Shown piece after piece: positions 1-6,012 of a DNA stretch of 6,539 nucleotides; positions within the stretch are counted from its first letter, which is position 1, and every line of letters begins with the position of its first letter. Both the position numbers and the translations under genes were made by a program. Under the pieces are notes generated by a model, which was given only the letters and a program-made list of their open reading frames with translations, was not told the DNA's origin and ran no database searches. The stretch spans positions 1-6,539 of the forward strand of contig CAMDKT010000346.1 in NCBI GenBank assembly GCA_945900935.1. The letters run 5' to 3'. The stretch is from Candidatus Sulfopaludibacter sp. SbA3. GTDB lineage: Bacteria > Acidobacteriota > Terriglobia > Bryobacterales > Bryobacteraceae.

Positions 1-890
1 AGGAAACTAGGTTTGGAATCGCAGGCCACATAGATATCGGGCCAGCCGTCGTTGTCGAAGTCGCCGGCGGTGGCCGTCATCGGATACCCGCCGCGCGAGG
101 CGGCCGCGATGCCCGATTTCGCGCTGGCATCGCTGAACGTTCCGTCGCCGTTGTTGCGAAATAGCCGGCAGTACCCGGTCGGCAAACCGCGCGGGCCGCA
201 ATTCACCGGAACCCCTTTCCAATTGCAATCCGGGTTGGTGCCGGGCTTGGGCAGTTTTTCGAGAGTTGTATCCAGATACGTGGCGACGAACAGGTCGAGA
301 TGGCCGTCGCGATCGTAATCGACCCACGTACAGCCGGAGCCGTACCGGACGGTGTCCTGCCAAAGACCGGCGGCGCGAGTGACGTCGGTAAAGGTGCCAT
401 CGCCATTGTTGCGGTAGAGGATGTCGTGCCCATAGCAGGAGAGATAGATATCGTCGAAGCCGTCGTTGTTATAGTCAGCAACGGTGACCGCGGATGCCCA
501 TCCGTTGAACCGCAGACCGGCCTTCTCCGTGACGTCGGTGAAAGTACCGTCGCGATTATTGCGATACAGGCGATTGGAGGAGCCGGAGGGCGCTTCTTCA
601 AGACGGGTCCCGCCGAGCACAAACAGATCCATCCAACCGTCGTTGTCGTAATCGATGAACGCCGCGCCGCAGCCGACAACTTCGAGGATGTACTGTTTGC
701 GGTCCACGCCGCCGTAGATGGACGGATGGATTAACCCGGCCTCGCGGGCAACGTCGGTGAAACGGGCGGGAAACGGCCGTCCGGATGGCTTCCCGCGAGG
801 GAGCGGTTTCACGCCGCGCGAAGAGACGCCCTGGGAAAACGCGCACTCCGCGGCGGTGCCCAGCAGGCCGAGAAAACTGCGCCTGATCAT
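1..890 (-). CDS. CRTAC1-like FG-GAP/VCBS repeat protein, Tat-type leader, 3' part missing at window edge
   Basis: The frame starts at the ATG at 890 and stays open to base 1, giving 296 residues of a protein whose family is usually about 550 aa, so roughly the C-terminal half lies outside. The leader MIRRSFLGLLG has two arginines followed by S-F-L, close to the twin-arginine consensus, then a short hydrophobic run, so export by Tat is likely. Four calcium-loop motifs are visible: DYDNDGWMDL (80-89), DYNNDGFDDI (139-148), DYDRDGHLDL (191-200) and DFDNDGWPDI (278-287). Each blade also carries a repeat of the type RNNGDGTFTDVT. These are the marks of an FG-GAP/VCBS beta-propeller. Cysteines at 222, 231 and 241 flank a loop between blades 3 and 4. 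The ASPIC/UnbV end expected in the family is not in view. The start overlaps the stop of the upstream paralogue as ATGA, implying translational coupling. Substrate or partner is unknown; binding of surface carbohydrate or protein is only an inference. Confidence 0.9.
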   Translation of the reverse strand, partial: MIRRSFLGLLGTAAECAFSQGVSSRGVKPLPRGKPSGRPFPARFTDVAREAGLIHPSIYGGVDRKQYILEVVGCGAAFIDYDNDGWMDLFVLGGTRLEEAPSGSSNRLYRNNRDGTFTDVTEKAGLRFNGWASAVTVADYNNDGFDDIYLSCYGHDILYRNNGDGTFTDVTRAAGLWQDTVRYGSGCTWVDYDRDGHLDLFVATYLDTTLEKLPKPGTNPDCNWKGVPVNCGPRGLPTGYCRLFRNNGDGTFSDASAKSGIAAASRGGYPMTATAGDFDNDGWPDIYVACDSKPSF

Positions 891-2104
891 CGCGCTGGCT
901 CCGTCAGTTTCAACATCCGATCCCCTTTCACGTTTTCGAGTTTCTGAACAATGCCCGACGGCCAGTGGACCTCGACGAGGCGCGCGGAGGCGCTGGCGCC
1001 GAGACCGATGAGAAGACGTTTGTCGCTGGAAGACTGATAGCCCGCCGCCGTCTGGATCGTATAGTGCTGGATAGCGCCGGACGCGGAAACGACTTTGACG
1101 CGGCAGCCGATTCCGTCCCTGTTGGAGCGCACGCCGATGGCGTGTATGCCAAGCCAGTGGTTTCGATTGCCAATGCCGTTCCGCAGAATATAGGCCGTTT
1201 GATTCACGTTGGAGACGACGATATCCAGGTCGCCGTCGTTGTCCAAATCCCCGGCGGCTGCGCCACGTCCGGCCCAGGCTTTGGCGAATGCGGGTCCCGC
1301 GCCGGCGGATTCGAAAACTCCCTTACGGTTGCGCAGCAGGAGCGGCGGTTGCAGGTACTTGCGATTGGGCGTAGTGACTTCAATTGTATCCATCACGTGG
1401 CCCTGCGCGACGAAGAGATCCTTCCAGCCGTCGTTGTCGAAGTCGAGGAAACGGGCGCTCCAGCCGGAGAAGGCGAGGGTGGCGCGGCCGAGGCCGCTGG
1501 AGTTGGTGGCGTCGGTGAAAGTCGTGTCGCCGTTGTTGCGAAACAGGACGTAGCGTTCGTCGGAGAGATCGGTGACGGCGATGTCGGGCAAGCCGTCGTT
1601 GTCGTAGTCGGCGAAGTCGGTACCCATGCCGGCGAAAGTCTTGCCGTCCTCGTTGAAGCCGGCGCCGGCGGGCAAGGAGACCTCGGTGAAGGTGCCGTCG
1701 CGGTTGTTGTGAAACAGAAAGCACTGGACGGAATCGTTGGCGACGAAGATGTCGGTGAATCCGTCGTGATCGTAGTCGGCAAAGGAAACGCCGAGGGTTT
1801 TACCGTTGGGATGGGCGATGCCGGCGGCGGCGGAGACGTCGGTGAACGTCCCGTCGCCGTTGTTGCGGAAGAGCAGATTGGGGATGGGTTTGAAGTTGTC
1901 TGGATGGCAGTAGGCGCGGGCTCCGGGCGGGGGCTCACCACAGTAGCGGTTGCCCGCGAAGGACCAGTCGAGGTAGCGGCCCACGAAGAGATCCAGGCGG
2001 CCATCGTTATCGTAATCGAAAAAACCGGCGCTGGAACTCCAGCCGCCGGCCTGCACGCCAGCGGCGGCGGTGACATCGCGGAAGGTGCCGTCGCCGTTGT
2101 TGCG
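142..2104 (-). repeat. Coding repeats of the propeller blades, conserved at DNA level
   Basis: The blade motif NNGDGTF is encoded by near-identical DNA in both paralogues. The plus-strand 17-mer ccgtcgccgttgttgcg occurs exactly at 142-158, 1851-1867 and 2088-2104, and diverged copies recur through both genes. A 22-bp match at 42-63 and 1424-1445 encodes the DFDNDGW loop in each gene. These are intragenic repeats that follow protein structure, not a mobile or CRISPR-type array, because spacing varies and all copies keep the reading frame. Confidence 0.75.
887..890 (-). other. ATGA stop/start overlap coupling the two CRTAC1-like genes
   Basis: On the minus strand bases 890-887 read ATGA: the ATG opens the downstream propeller gene and the TGA closes the upstream one. 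Such a four-base overlap normally means translational coupling and fixes the start of the downstream gene at the twin-arginine leader. Confidence 0.85.
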
Positions 2105-2560
2105 ATAGAGCGTATTTGCTCCGAAGCCGGTGACGTACAGGTCGGAGAAGCCGTCGTTGTCAAAATCGCCCGCGGCGACGCCCATCCCGTAGATCCCCTG
2201 CGGCGCGCCGGAAAGTCCGGCCTTTTCGGTGACATCGGTGAAGGAGCCATTCGGATTTTGGCGGTACAGGCGGTTCCAGAACTTGGGGTTGGACTTATCG
2301 GGGGCGCGGCCGGCGGGCATCGGGTCGGCGAGAGCTGCGCCATTGACGAAGAAGAGATCCAGGCGTCCATCGTTGTTGTAGTCGAACATGGCGACGCCGC
2401 CGCCCATGGTTTCGATGAGGTATTTCTGAGCGGTGGGGGAGGCTTCGTGTTTGAAATCGACGAGGCTGGCAGCGGTGATATCGGAGAACGGGACTTCGAG
2501 CGGCGGCGCGGGAAGAGAGAGGGCCGCGGCCAAGTATAAAGATAGGCGGTTGGGGATCAT
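887..2560 (-). CDS. CRTAC1 family protein: secreted FG-GAP/VCBS beta-propeller with C-terminal ASPIC/UnbV domain
   Basis: A complete 557-aa protein. Residues 1-20 (MIPNRLSLYLAAALSLPAPP) form a basic then hydrophobic Sec-type leader. Seven Ca-binding loops follow at about 60-69, 132-141, 182-191, 262-271, 318-327, 373-382 and 438-447, for example DFDNDGFSDL and DYDNDGRLDL, spaced as in a seven-bladed propeller. Most are followed by RNNGDGTFTDV-type strands. A cysteine pair (C207, C218) sits in one inter-blade loop. Residues about 465-545 match the ASPIC/UnbV domain: NHWLGI, SNRDGIGCRVKV, GYQSSSDKRLLIGLG and VEVHWPSG. The start is firm because a TAA lies in frame two codons upstream and the next methionine is past the leader. 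There is no good Shine-Dalgarno sequence. The stop overlaps the ATG of the next paralogue by four bases. It is probably exported to the periplasm or cell surface; no enzymatic activity can be assigned. Members of this family are numerous in Acidobacteriota and Planctomycetota. Confidence 0.95.
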   Translation of the reverse strand: MIPNRLSLYLAAALSLPAPPLEVPFSDITAASLVDFKHEASPTAQKYLIETMGGGVAMFDYNNDGRLDLFFVNGAALADPMPAGRAPDKSNPKFWNRLYRQNPNGSFTDVTEKAGLSGAPQGIYGMGVAAGDFDNDGFSDLYVTGFGANTLYRNNGDGTFRDVTAAAGVQAGGWSSSAGFFDYDNDGRLDLFVGRYLDWSFAGNRYCGEPPPGARAYCHPDNFKPIPNLLFRNNGDGTFTDVSAAAGIAHPNGKTLGVSFADYDHDGFTDIFVANDSVQCFLFHNNRDGTFTEVSLPAGAGFNEDGKTFAGMGTDFADYDNDGLPDIAVTDLSDERYVLFRNNGDTTFTDATNSSGLGRATLAFSGWSARFLDFDNDGWKDLFVAQGHVMDTIEVTTPNRKYLQPPLLLRNRKGVFESAGAGPAFAKAWAGRGAAAGDLDNDGDLDIVVSNVNQTAYILRNGIGNRNHWLGIHAIGVRSNRDGIGCRVKVVSASGAIQHYTIQTAAGYQSSSDKRLLIGLGASASARLVEVHWPSGIVQKLENVKGDRMLKLTEPAR

Positions 2561-2568
2561 GCCTTAGA

Positions 2569-2598
2569 ACACTATTTCAAAAATCCATCGACTGTGAA
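2569..2598 (-). promoter_or_regulatory. Possible promoter for the CRTAC1-like gene pair
   Basis: On the minus strand TTCACA (2598-2593, one mismatch to TTGACA) is followed 18 bases later by TAGTGT (2574-2569, a poor -10 with three matches). Transcription would begin only a few bases before the ATG at 2560, which would fit the absence of a Shine-Dalgarno sequence there. The match is weak and could be chance. Confidence 0.2.
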
Positions 2599-2755
2599 GG
2601 AGGTTGAGTCTATCACAGCCCATCGGCGGCGTGTTCGCGTGAACGTTGAACGGCGGTAACATACAAGGCGATTCGGGCTACAACCACATTGGCGGCTCTG
2701 AGAGCACCAATTCCGAGGCCTGCGCCGAAAAGTGCGGGCTTTCGCGTTTCCGGTC

Positions 2756-2854
2756 ATGTACATCGGATATCTCGACGAGTTTGGCCACATCGGGCCGTTC
2801 ACTGGGCGAAACCAGCAAAAATACAAGGAAAATCCTCTCTTCGGACTTGGCTGA
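2756..2854 (+). pseudogene. DUF3800 protein, N-terminal relic
   Basis: From the ATG at 2756 the plus strand encodes MYIGYLDEFGHIGPF, then a polar stretch ending KENPLFGLG, before TGA at 2852-2854. This is the start of DUF3800 proteins as I know them: a Y-[ILV]-D-E-S-G motif with its early acidic residues, then a V/L-F-G-L-G/A strand about 30 residues in. Here the usual ESG is EFG. Further in-frame stops follow at 2858, 2903, 2912 and 2930, so the fragment is only 32 codons of a family normally well over 200 aa. A short R-H-L-A-T match in another frame just downstream may be a frameshifted continuation, but nothing convincing persists after about 2900. No clear ribosome site precedes the ATG. 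DUF3800 proteins have predicted nuclease-like acidic motifs and are common in mobile and defence regions; this copy must be dead. Confidence 0.55.
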
Positions 2855-3095
2855 GGGGATTGAGACGTGGGGATCTCCGGCATTTGGCCACCCGATCAGG
2901 GTTAGGGTACCTGACTTTCCGCGACCGTCAATTAGACGGCGACCAATATCGTTCCGCCGAAAAGATCGAGTGCTACAGCGGAACCGAGTGTTCCAAGTGT
3001 AGATCGGGCTCCACGAAGTCACTCGAAATCTACCCAAATGCCCGGATAGGGAGTAGCCGCCAAGCAGCCGACGAATCTGCATCGGGCAGCGCCGG

Positions 3096-3431
3096 CTAGC
3101 ATTTTGCCATCAGAAAGACAAACACGAATAGTCCAAAACTCGCCGCGGCACAGCCGATGCAGGATTGGAGCAAGCTTTTTGGTGGCTCAACTTCGAAGCC
3201 GGAGTCCAGGTATGTCGCAACCTCCCGCGCCTCACCCTCCGGAACGTATCCAATTATCCCGCCAGTCTCCAGGAAGATCGCGATCGCATTGCGGCTGTAC
3301 TGGTTTGCCTGATCGCGCGCGAGGCAGGCTGGAATCCCCTCACTTGCGAACCGATGAACGGTGGACTGGCGCGTCTCTTTCTTTTTCGGCGGTTTTTTTG
3401 GTTCTTTGATAACCTTCTTCGCTTCGAACAC
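3096..3431 (-). CDS. Small HIRAN-like domain protein with a C-terminal hydrophobic segment
   Basis: A 111-aa frame from GTG at 3431 to TAG at 3098-3096. Residues 4-19 are rich in lysine and proline. Residues about 21-79 resemble the HIRAN domain, a DNA-end-binding module: a basic RQS start, an ARDQANQYSRNAIAIF segment (the family has a ...D-NPYDxNAIAV pattern), then GGIIGYVP and EAREVATYLDSG. Residues about 88-109 are hydrophobic (CIGCAAASFGLFVFVFLM) and may cross the membrane, which is unusual for a DNA-binding module. The start is uncertain. No ATG lies in frame; the frame stays open upstream to a TGA at 3481-3479 and encodes protein-like sequence (RNGPLRPADALD), and no Shine-Dalgarno sequence precedes the GTG. 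The gene may therefore be 5'-truncated or start at a rare codon. It is divergent from the three-gene unit at 3674. The family match is by eye; the role is unknown. Confidence 0.5.
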   Translation of the reverse strand: MFEAKKVIKEPKKPPKKKETRQSTVHRFASEGIPACLARDQANQYSRNAIAIFLETGGIIGYVPEGEAREVATYLDSGFEVEPPKSLLQSCIGCAAASFGLFVFVFLMAKC

Positions 3432-3673
3432 ATCAAGAGCGTCGGCGGGCCGCAGCGGGCCGTTCCGTGATTTTTGCGTTCACCTCGCGCGCTTAGCGAG
3501 GATCGCTGCGCCGGCACGGCGGCTGCTGGCGGAGGAGACGATTACTGGCCTAACGGCAAGCGGTATGCTGGAAGAGTGACCCTGCGCCCGCTTGACGTCC
3601 CTGCGACTGTTGAAATAACATTAGCCCTAACCGAAACATTTATAGCGACAATTGTTTCGTCAAGATATTAGTA

Positions 3674-4480
3674 ATGGAGAACCTCACGCAACAACTTCCT
3701 ACCTTCAGCGATCCACCCGTCGTTGAAACTGTCCTCTCCGCCCAGTTTGAGCCAATTGCTGGGCTGAAGGTCTCTCATTTCGGCCTCTACTGGAGAGAGA
3801 TTGCCGATCGTTTTCCCAACACGGAAGAGCGAGCCGAGGTGAAGGCGGTTATCGAGACCTTTCTCGAAGCGCCTAATTTCGAGTCGTCAGTCCATTTCGA
3901 AGCACTCGATGTTCCTCCGATGCCGCGGGTTTGGTTCATCAATGAGGTCGGCACTGAAGTAGTCCAGGTTCAGCGAGATCGCTTTATTAAGAATTGGCGA
4001 GAGCAGGGATCTGGCGATGCGTACCCACGGTATCCTAATCTGCGAATGCGATTTGACGCCGACTTCGCCCACTTTACGGATTTTGTCAAAACGAACGCCC
4101 TTGGAAATATCGTGGTGAACCAGTGCGAGGTTACGTACGTCAATCATGTAGAAGGAATTTCGGCGTCGGATGTGGCCAAAGTGTTTTCAATTGTGGTGCC
4201 TGCGCCGGGTTCTCACCCCGGACCCATTGAAGCATTTAGCTATAGCAGCCGATTTGTGATAAAAGACCGGGACGGCAATCCGGTTGGTCGGCTTCATGTC
4301 GGAATTCAATCAACGAAGCGTGCTACGGACGGAAAACCTATAATTGCGATGAATCTTACAGCACGTGGGCAAGTTGGAAGCGGTCTGGATTTTCTTGACG
4401 TTGGGCGAGAGTGGATCGTTAAGTCTTTTAAGGAATTAACGCTGGCCGAAATGCACGAGAAATGGGGGCTTCAGGCTTAA
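3674..4480 (+). CDS. TIGR04255 family protein (sporadically distributed, function unknown)
   Basis: A complete 268-aa protein of the length typical of TIGR04255. The N-terminal signature is clear: FSDPPVVETVLSAQFEPI (11-28), then HFGLYW (35-40) and a FPNTEE segment. The middle holds PMPRVWFIN and VVQVQRDRFIKNWR, and a region around 150 reads VVNQCEVTYVNHVE. The C-terminus LAEMHEKWG matches the conserved helix with its late H and W found at the end of the family. There is no signal peptide, membrane segment or known catalytic motif, so it should be cytosolic. The start is the first ATG after an in-frame TGA at 3611; its ribosome site is weak. It leads a plus-strand unit: the next gene begins 2 bp after its stop, or overlaps it if an upstream ATG is used. 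The DNA is visibly less GC-rich than the CRTAC1 genes, hinting at acquisition. Family assignment is confident; no biochemical role is established. Confidence 0.88.
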   Translation: MENLTQQLPTFSDPPVVETVLSAQFEPIAGLKVSHFGLYWREIADRFPNTEERAEVKAVIETFLEAPNFESSVHFEALDVPPMPRVWFINEVGTEVVQVQRDRFIKNWREQGSGDAYPRYPNLRMRFDADFAHFTDFVKTNALGNIVVNQCEVTYVNHVEGISASDVAKVFSIVVPAPGSHPGPIEAFSYSSRFVIKDRDGNPVGRLHVGIQSTKRATDGKPIIAMNLTARGQVGSGLDFLDVGREWIVKSFKELTLAEMHEKWGLQA

Positions 4481-4482
4481 CT

Positions 4483-4995
4483 ATGGCTACTTTAGCGTTT
4501 GCGGACGCGGCCCTGGGAGCCGCAGGCAATCCTTCCCGCGAGCGTTCGGTGCCCGCGACGTTAACCCGGCCAAGCGGACGACTGTTTCGGCTAAAATCTG
4601 CGATCTGGCCATTTGGAACGATTGAAATGGAAATACAGGGCGACGCGCCGTCCTCGTGGATGGAACCAACTGTTAGAGCAGTCTTCCGATTGCACGCTTT
4701 GGGCGATAACTGGGATTCCAATGGCGGCACCCGCATACAAAGGGATGCCATCACGCGAACTATTGCGCTTCTACTCCAGATAATGGCGGACGATTCGGCC
4801 GCGCCGTCTGTGGTTCCCCTCCCAAGTGGAGGAATCCAATTAGAGTGGCATCGACGGCGGCAGGATCTAGAGATTGTTATTGAGGCTGGGGGACCAGTGC
4901 AGTTCTTCTATTCAAACCGCGCCACCGGTGAGGCGTTTGAAGACCTTCTCGGGAATCCAGCGACGCTCGCTGCATTCGTTAGGTCCCTCACATAG
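4483..4995 (+). CDS. Conserved hypothetical protein, second gene of the TIGR04255 unit (NWDS..GG / GGIQLEWH motifs)
   Basis: A 170-aa soluble protein from ATG 4483 to TAG 4995. An earlier in-frame ATG at 4462 would add seven residues and overlap the previous gene by 19 bp. I prefer 4483 because an AGG lies seven bases before it and it follows the upstream TAA by 2 bp. About 65 variable N-terminal residues precede the recognisable part: LGDNWDSNGG (73-82), then a helix (about 86-102) with ITRTIALLLQIM, then APSVVPLPSGGIQLEWH (107-123), DLEIVIEAGG and a final FYSNRATGEAFEDLLG. I recall small proteins with this NWDS-G ... P-S-V-V-P...G-G-h-Q-L-E-W order from many bacteria, but know no named domain or activity. 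The predicted core is a helix followed by several beta strands. There is no leader or membrane segment. Immediate adjacency to both neighbours implies a common function. Confidence 0.82.
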   Translation: MATLAFADAALGAAGNPSRERSVPATLTRPSGRLFRLKSAIWPFGTIEMEIQGDAPSSWMEPTVRAVFRLHALGDNWDSNGGTRIQRDAITRTIALLLQIMADDSAAPSVVPLPSGGIQLEWHRRRQDLEIVIEAGGPVQFFYSNRATGEAFEDLLGNPATLAAFVRSLT

Positions 4996-4997
4996 CA

Positions 4998-5438
4998 ATG
5001 GTCCCGATTGCCGCACCTGAGGATGACGCAACAATCCAAGGCGAGACCAAGCTCTTTCGCCGGGTCCATATTAGCCATATTGTTCCAGACGAAGATACAG
5101 GAATAGCAAGGGTTTCGACCGCGGCTTTTAAGAGTAAGGGGCTAGACCTCTCGATCTTTATTGAAACCACACTGGCCGCGGACGGACTCGAGCCTTTGCA
5201 TTGTATCCGGAACCACGCTCAACATCAGCTTGTAGCGATTACGGTGGCTGAAGCCCGATCGGTCTCGCAAATTGTGTACCGTGATCCAGAGGTCGATTAC
5301 CGTTCACACGGAATAGTTTGGGGGCAAAAGCCCAGAGCGGTGCTTTTGGCGTTCGTGGGATTTGCAGAGTGGGTTATCCCCTCGTCCGCACCTACGAACG
5401 ACGAACTACGCGAACTTAACTCAAAGATACACAGGTAG
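4998..5438 (+). CDS. Conserved hypothetical protein, third gene of the TIGR04255 unit (LFRRV / HGIVWGQKPR motifs)
   Basis: A 146-aa soluble protein starting 2 bp after the preceding stop. Recognisable elements are LFRRVHISHI (19-28), RVSTAAFKSKGLDLSIFI (38-55), YRDPEVDYRSHGIVWGQKPR (94-113) and FAEWVI (122-127). The order R-R...S-T-A-A-F...D-P...H-x-h-V-x-G-x-K...W-V recalls a group of uncharacterised bacterial proteins of about 150 aa; I know no function for them. Histidines at 68, 73 and 76 (in LHCIRNHAQHQ) and at 104 are possible functional residues, but this is speculation. There is no signal peptide or membrane segment. No close Shine-Dalgarno sequence is seen (AGG lies 14 bases upstream), so translation probably depends on coupling with the gene before it. 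No terminator hairpin is visible after the stop. The gene ends the three-gene unit; the next real genes are on the other strand. Confidence 0.8.
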   Translation: MVPIAAPEDDATIQGETKLFRRVHISHIVPDEDTGIARVSTAAFKSKGLDLSIFIETTLAADGLEPLHCIRNHAQHQLVAITVAEARSVSQIVYRDPEVDYRSHGIVWGQKPRAVLLAFVGFAEWVIPSSAPTNDELRELNSKIHR

Positions 5439-5751
5439 AGCCCCCGCGCTACGCCACCTCATGCCGGCGACGGATAACCTTAGGGATTACCGAGAGTACC
5501 AAGTGTTATGCTGGGCCAAAGTACATGCCGCCAGAAGACGCGCTGACAGTGCCCACCGCCGACCACCGCTGTGACGAATTGAGAACGCGCTACCTAAAAA
5601 TTTCAATTAGGATATTGTAGGGTCGCCTGTCGTTCAGATAGCAATCCGCTCAACGATGTTGCGCGTGAACTTCTTATCGCGCCGGTCGTAATGGCGGCTG
5701 ACTAACACTCAATCGCTTTGTACGATCACAAGTCATTGTTGCTTTGCGGCA
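5439..5751. other. Intergenic stretch holding an IS relic
   Basis: These 313 bp contain the transposase relic at 5634-5699 and otherwise no gene I can support. An AT-rich inverted repeat, CCTAA-9 nt-TTAGG, lies at about 5592-5610 and could be a weak hairpin, but it has no T-tract. A 31-codon frame from ATG 5525 to TAG 5620 is too short and matches nothing I recognise. The two flanking transcription units converge here. Confidence 0.6.
5634..5699 (-). pseudogene. IS5-type transposase relic (region around the catalytic glutamate)
   Basis: On the minus strand, 21 codons before a TGA encode SRHYDRRDKKFTRNIVERI and two further residues. Transposases of the IS5 family with DDE catalysis have a matching stretch of the form Y-D-K-R-x-Y-x-x-R-x-x-V-E-R shortly before a LK..RRIATRYDK segment; the E is the last catalytic residue. 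Here the R-(3)-E spacing is kept, the Y of the signature is replaced by K, and the frame stops before the expected continuation. Nothing recognisable remains upstream, where a TGA lies within seven codons. It is a decayed insertion-sequence remnant without visible terminal repeats. The family call rests on about 20 residues. Confidence 0.4.
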
Positions 5752-6012
5752 TCATCGTCCAGACCGCATCATGTTTCGTAGGTACGCATTGATCCGGGTC
5801 TGGTAACCGTCACCCGACGCCTTCACCCACGCTACAACATCGGCGTCAAGACGAATCGTGACGCTCTGTTTGATGGGCCGGTAGAATTTTCCAACGACCG
5901 CATTGGGCGGAAACTCTTTCACTTCCGGCATGTCCGACAAATCAATTGTATCGTCTGGAAGACTGGCGAGTGCCTTCAAGCGGTCTCGTTCTTTAGCTGT
6001 TAGCTTTTTCAT
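5752..6012 (-). CDS. brnA: BrnA-family antitoxin
   Basis: An 86-aa protein with the BrnA layout: a charged N-terminus MKKLTAKERDRLKALASLPD, the DTIDLSDMPEV segment (about 20-30), a linker with FYRPIKQ, and a C-terminal ribbon-helix-helix module (about 50-80) containing VTIRLDADVVAWVK and GYQTRINAYLRNMM. The ribbon-helix-helix binds DNA and the N-terminal part neutralises the toxin in characterised BrnTA systems. The frame is open further upstream to 6069, but I choose ATG 6012 because AAGGA (6023-6019) lies six bases before it and the protein then begins like known BrnA. It overlaps the toxin gene by 20 bp, as expected for an operon with toxin first. BrnA normally represses its own operon together with BrnT. 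The sequence is intact, so it is likely functional. Confidence 0.92.
   Translation of the reverse strand: MKKLTAKERDRLKALASLPDDTIDLSDMPEVKEFPPNAVVGKFYRPIKQSVTIRLDADVVAWVKASGDGYQTRINAYLRNMMRSGR

Larger units (their letters stand above)
2561..3095. other. Gene-poor, decayed intergenic stretch between the CRTAC1 pair and the HIRAN-like ORF
   Basis: These 535 bp hold the possible CRTAC1 promoter at the left end and the DUF3800 relic at 2756-2854. The open frames of about 100-136 aa on both strands have low-complexity Arg/Ser-rich products, overlap each other and resemble no family I know, so none is called. I see no tRNA, terminator or repeat array. Confidence 0.6.

Noticed and set aside
300..734. 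A 144-codon plus-strand open frame opposite the partial CRTAC1 gene
   Set aside because: Same antisense effect: Val/Ala/Ile-rich product, no motif, fully covered by the minus-strand propeller gene.
965..2539. A 524-codon plus-strand open frame opposite the complete CRTAC1 gene
   Set aside because: Its product is Gly/Val/Ala-rich and mirrors the Asp/Asn/Gly loops of the minus-strand gene. The minus-strand frame has a leader, family motifs and an ASPIC/UnbV end, so the plus frame is an antisense shadow of repetitive GC-rich codons.
1..2560. Regular short repeats considered as a CRISPR or tandem-repeat array
   Set aside because: Spacing is irregular and every copy encodes a propeller blade in frame.
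2646..2750. Plus-strand frame with GYNHIGGS and EACAEKC, faintly like a PAN/Apple domain start
   Set aside because: Only about 20 residues, no continuation after the second cysteine, and an equally protein-like alanine-rich frame exists on the minus strand of the same bases. Too short to call.
2678..3082. Overlapping minus-strand frames of 103 and 134 aa upstream of the CRTAC1 pair
   Set aside because: Arg/Ser-rich composition, no recognisable motif, no ribosome site, and they lie opposite the DUF3800 relic.
3474..3671. Short plus-strand frames between the HIRAN-like ORF and the TIGR04255 gene
   Set aside because: Two frames of 65-72 aa overlap each other, start at TTG or inside the opposite gene, and show no family motif.
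5525..5620. 31-codon plus-strand ORF after the TIGR04255 unit
   Set aside because: No ribosome site, no family resemblance and too short for coding potential to be judged.
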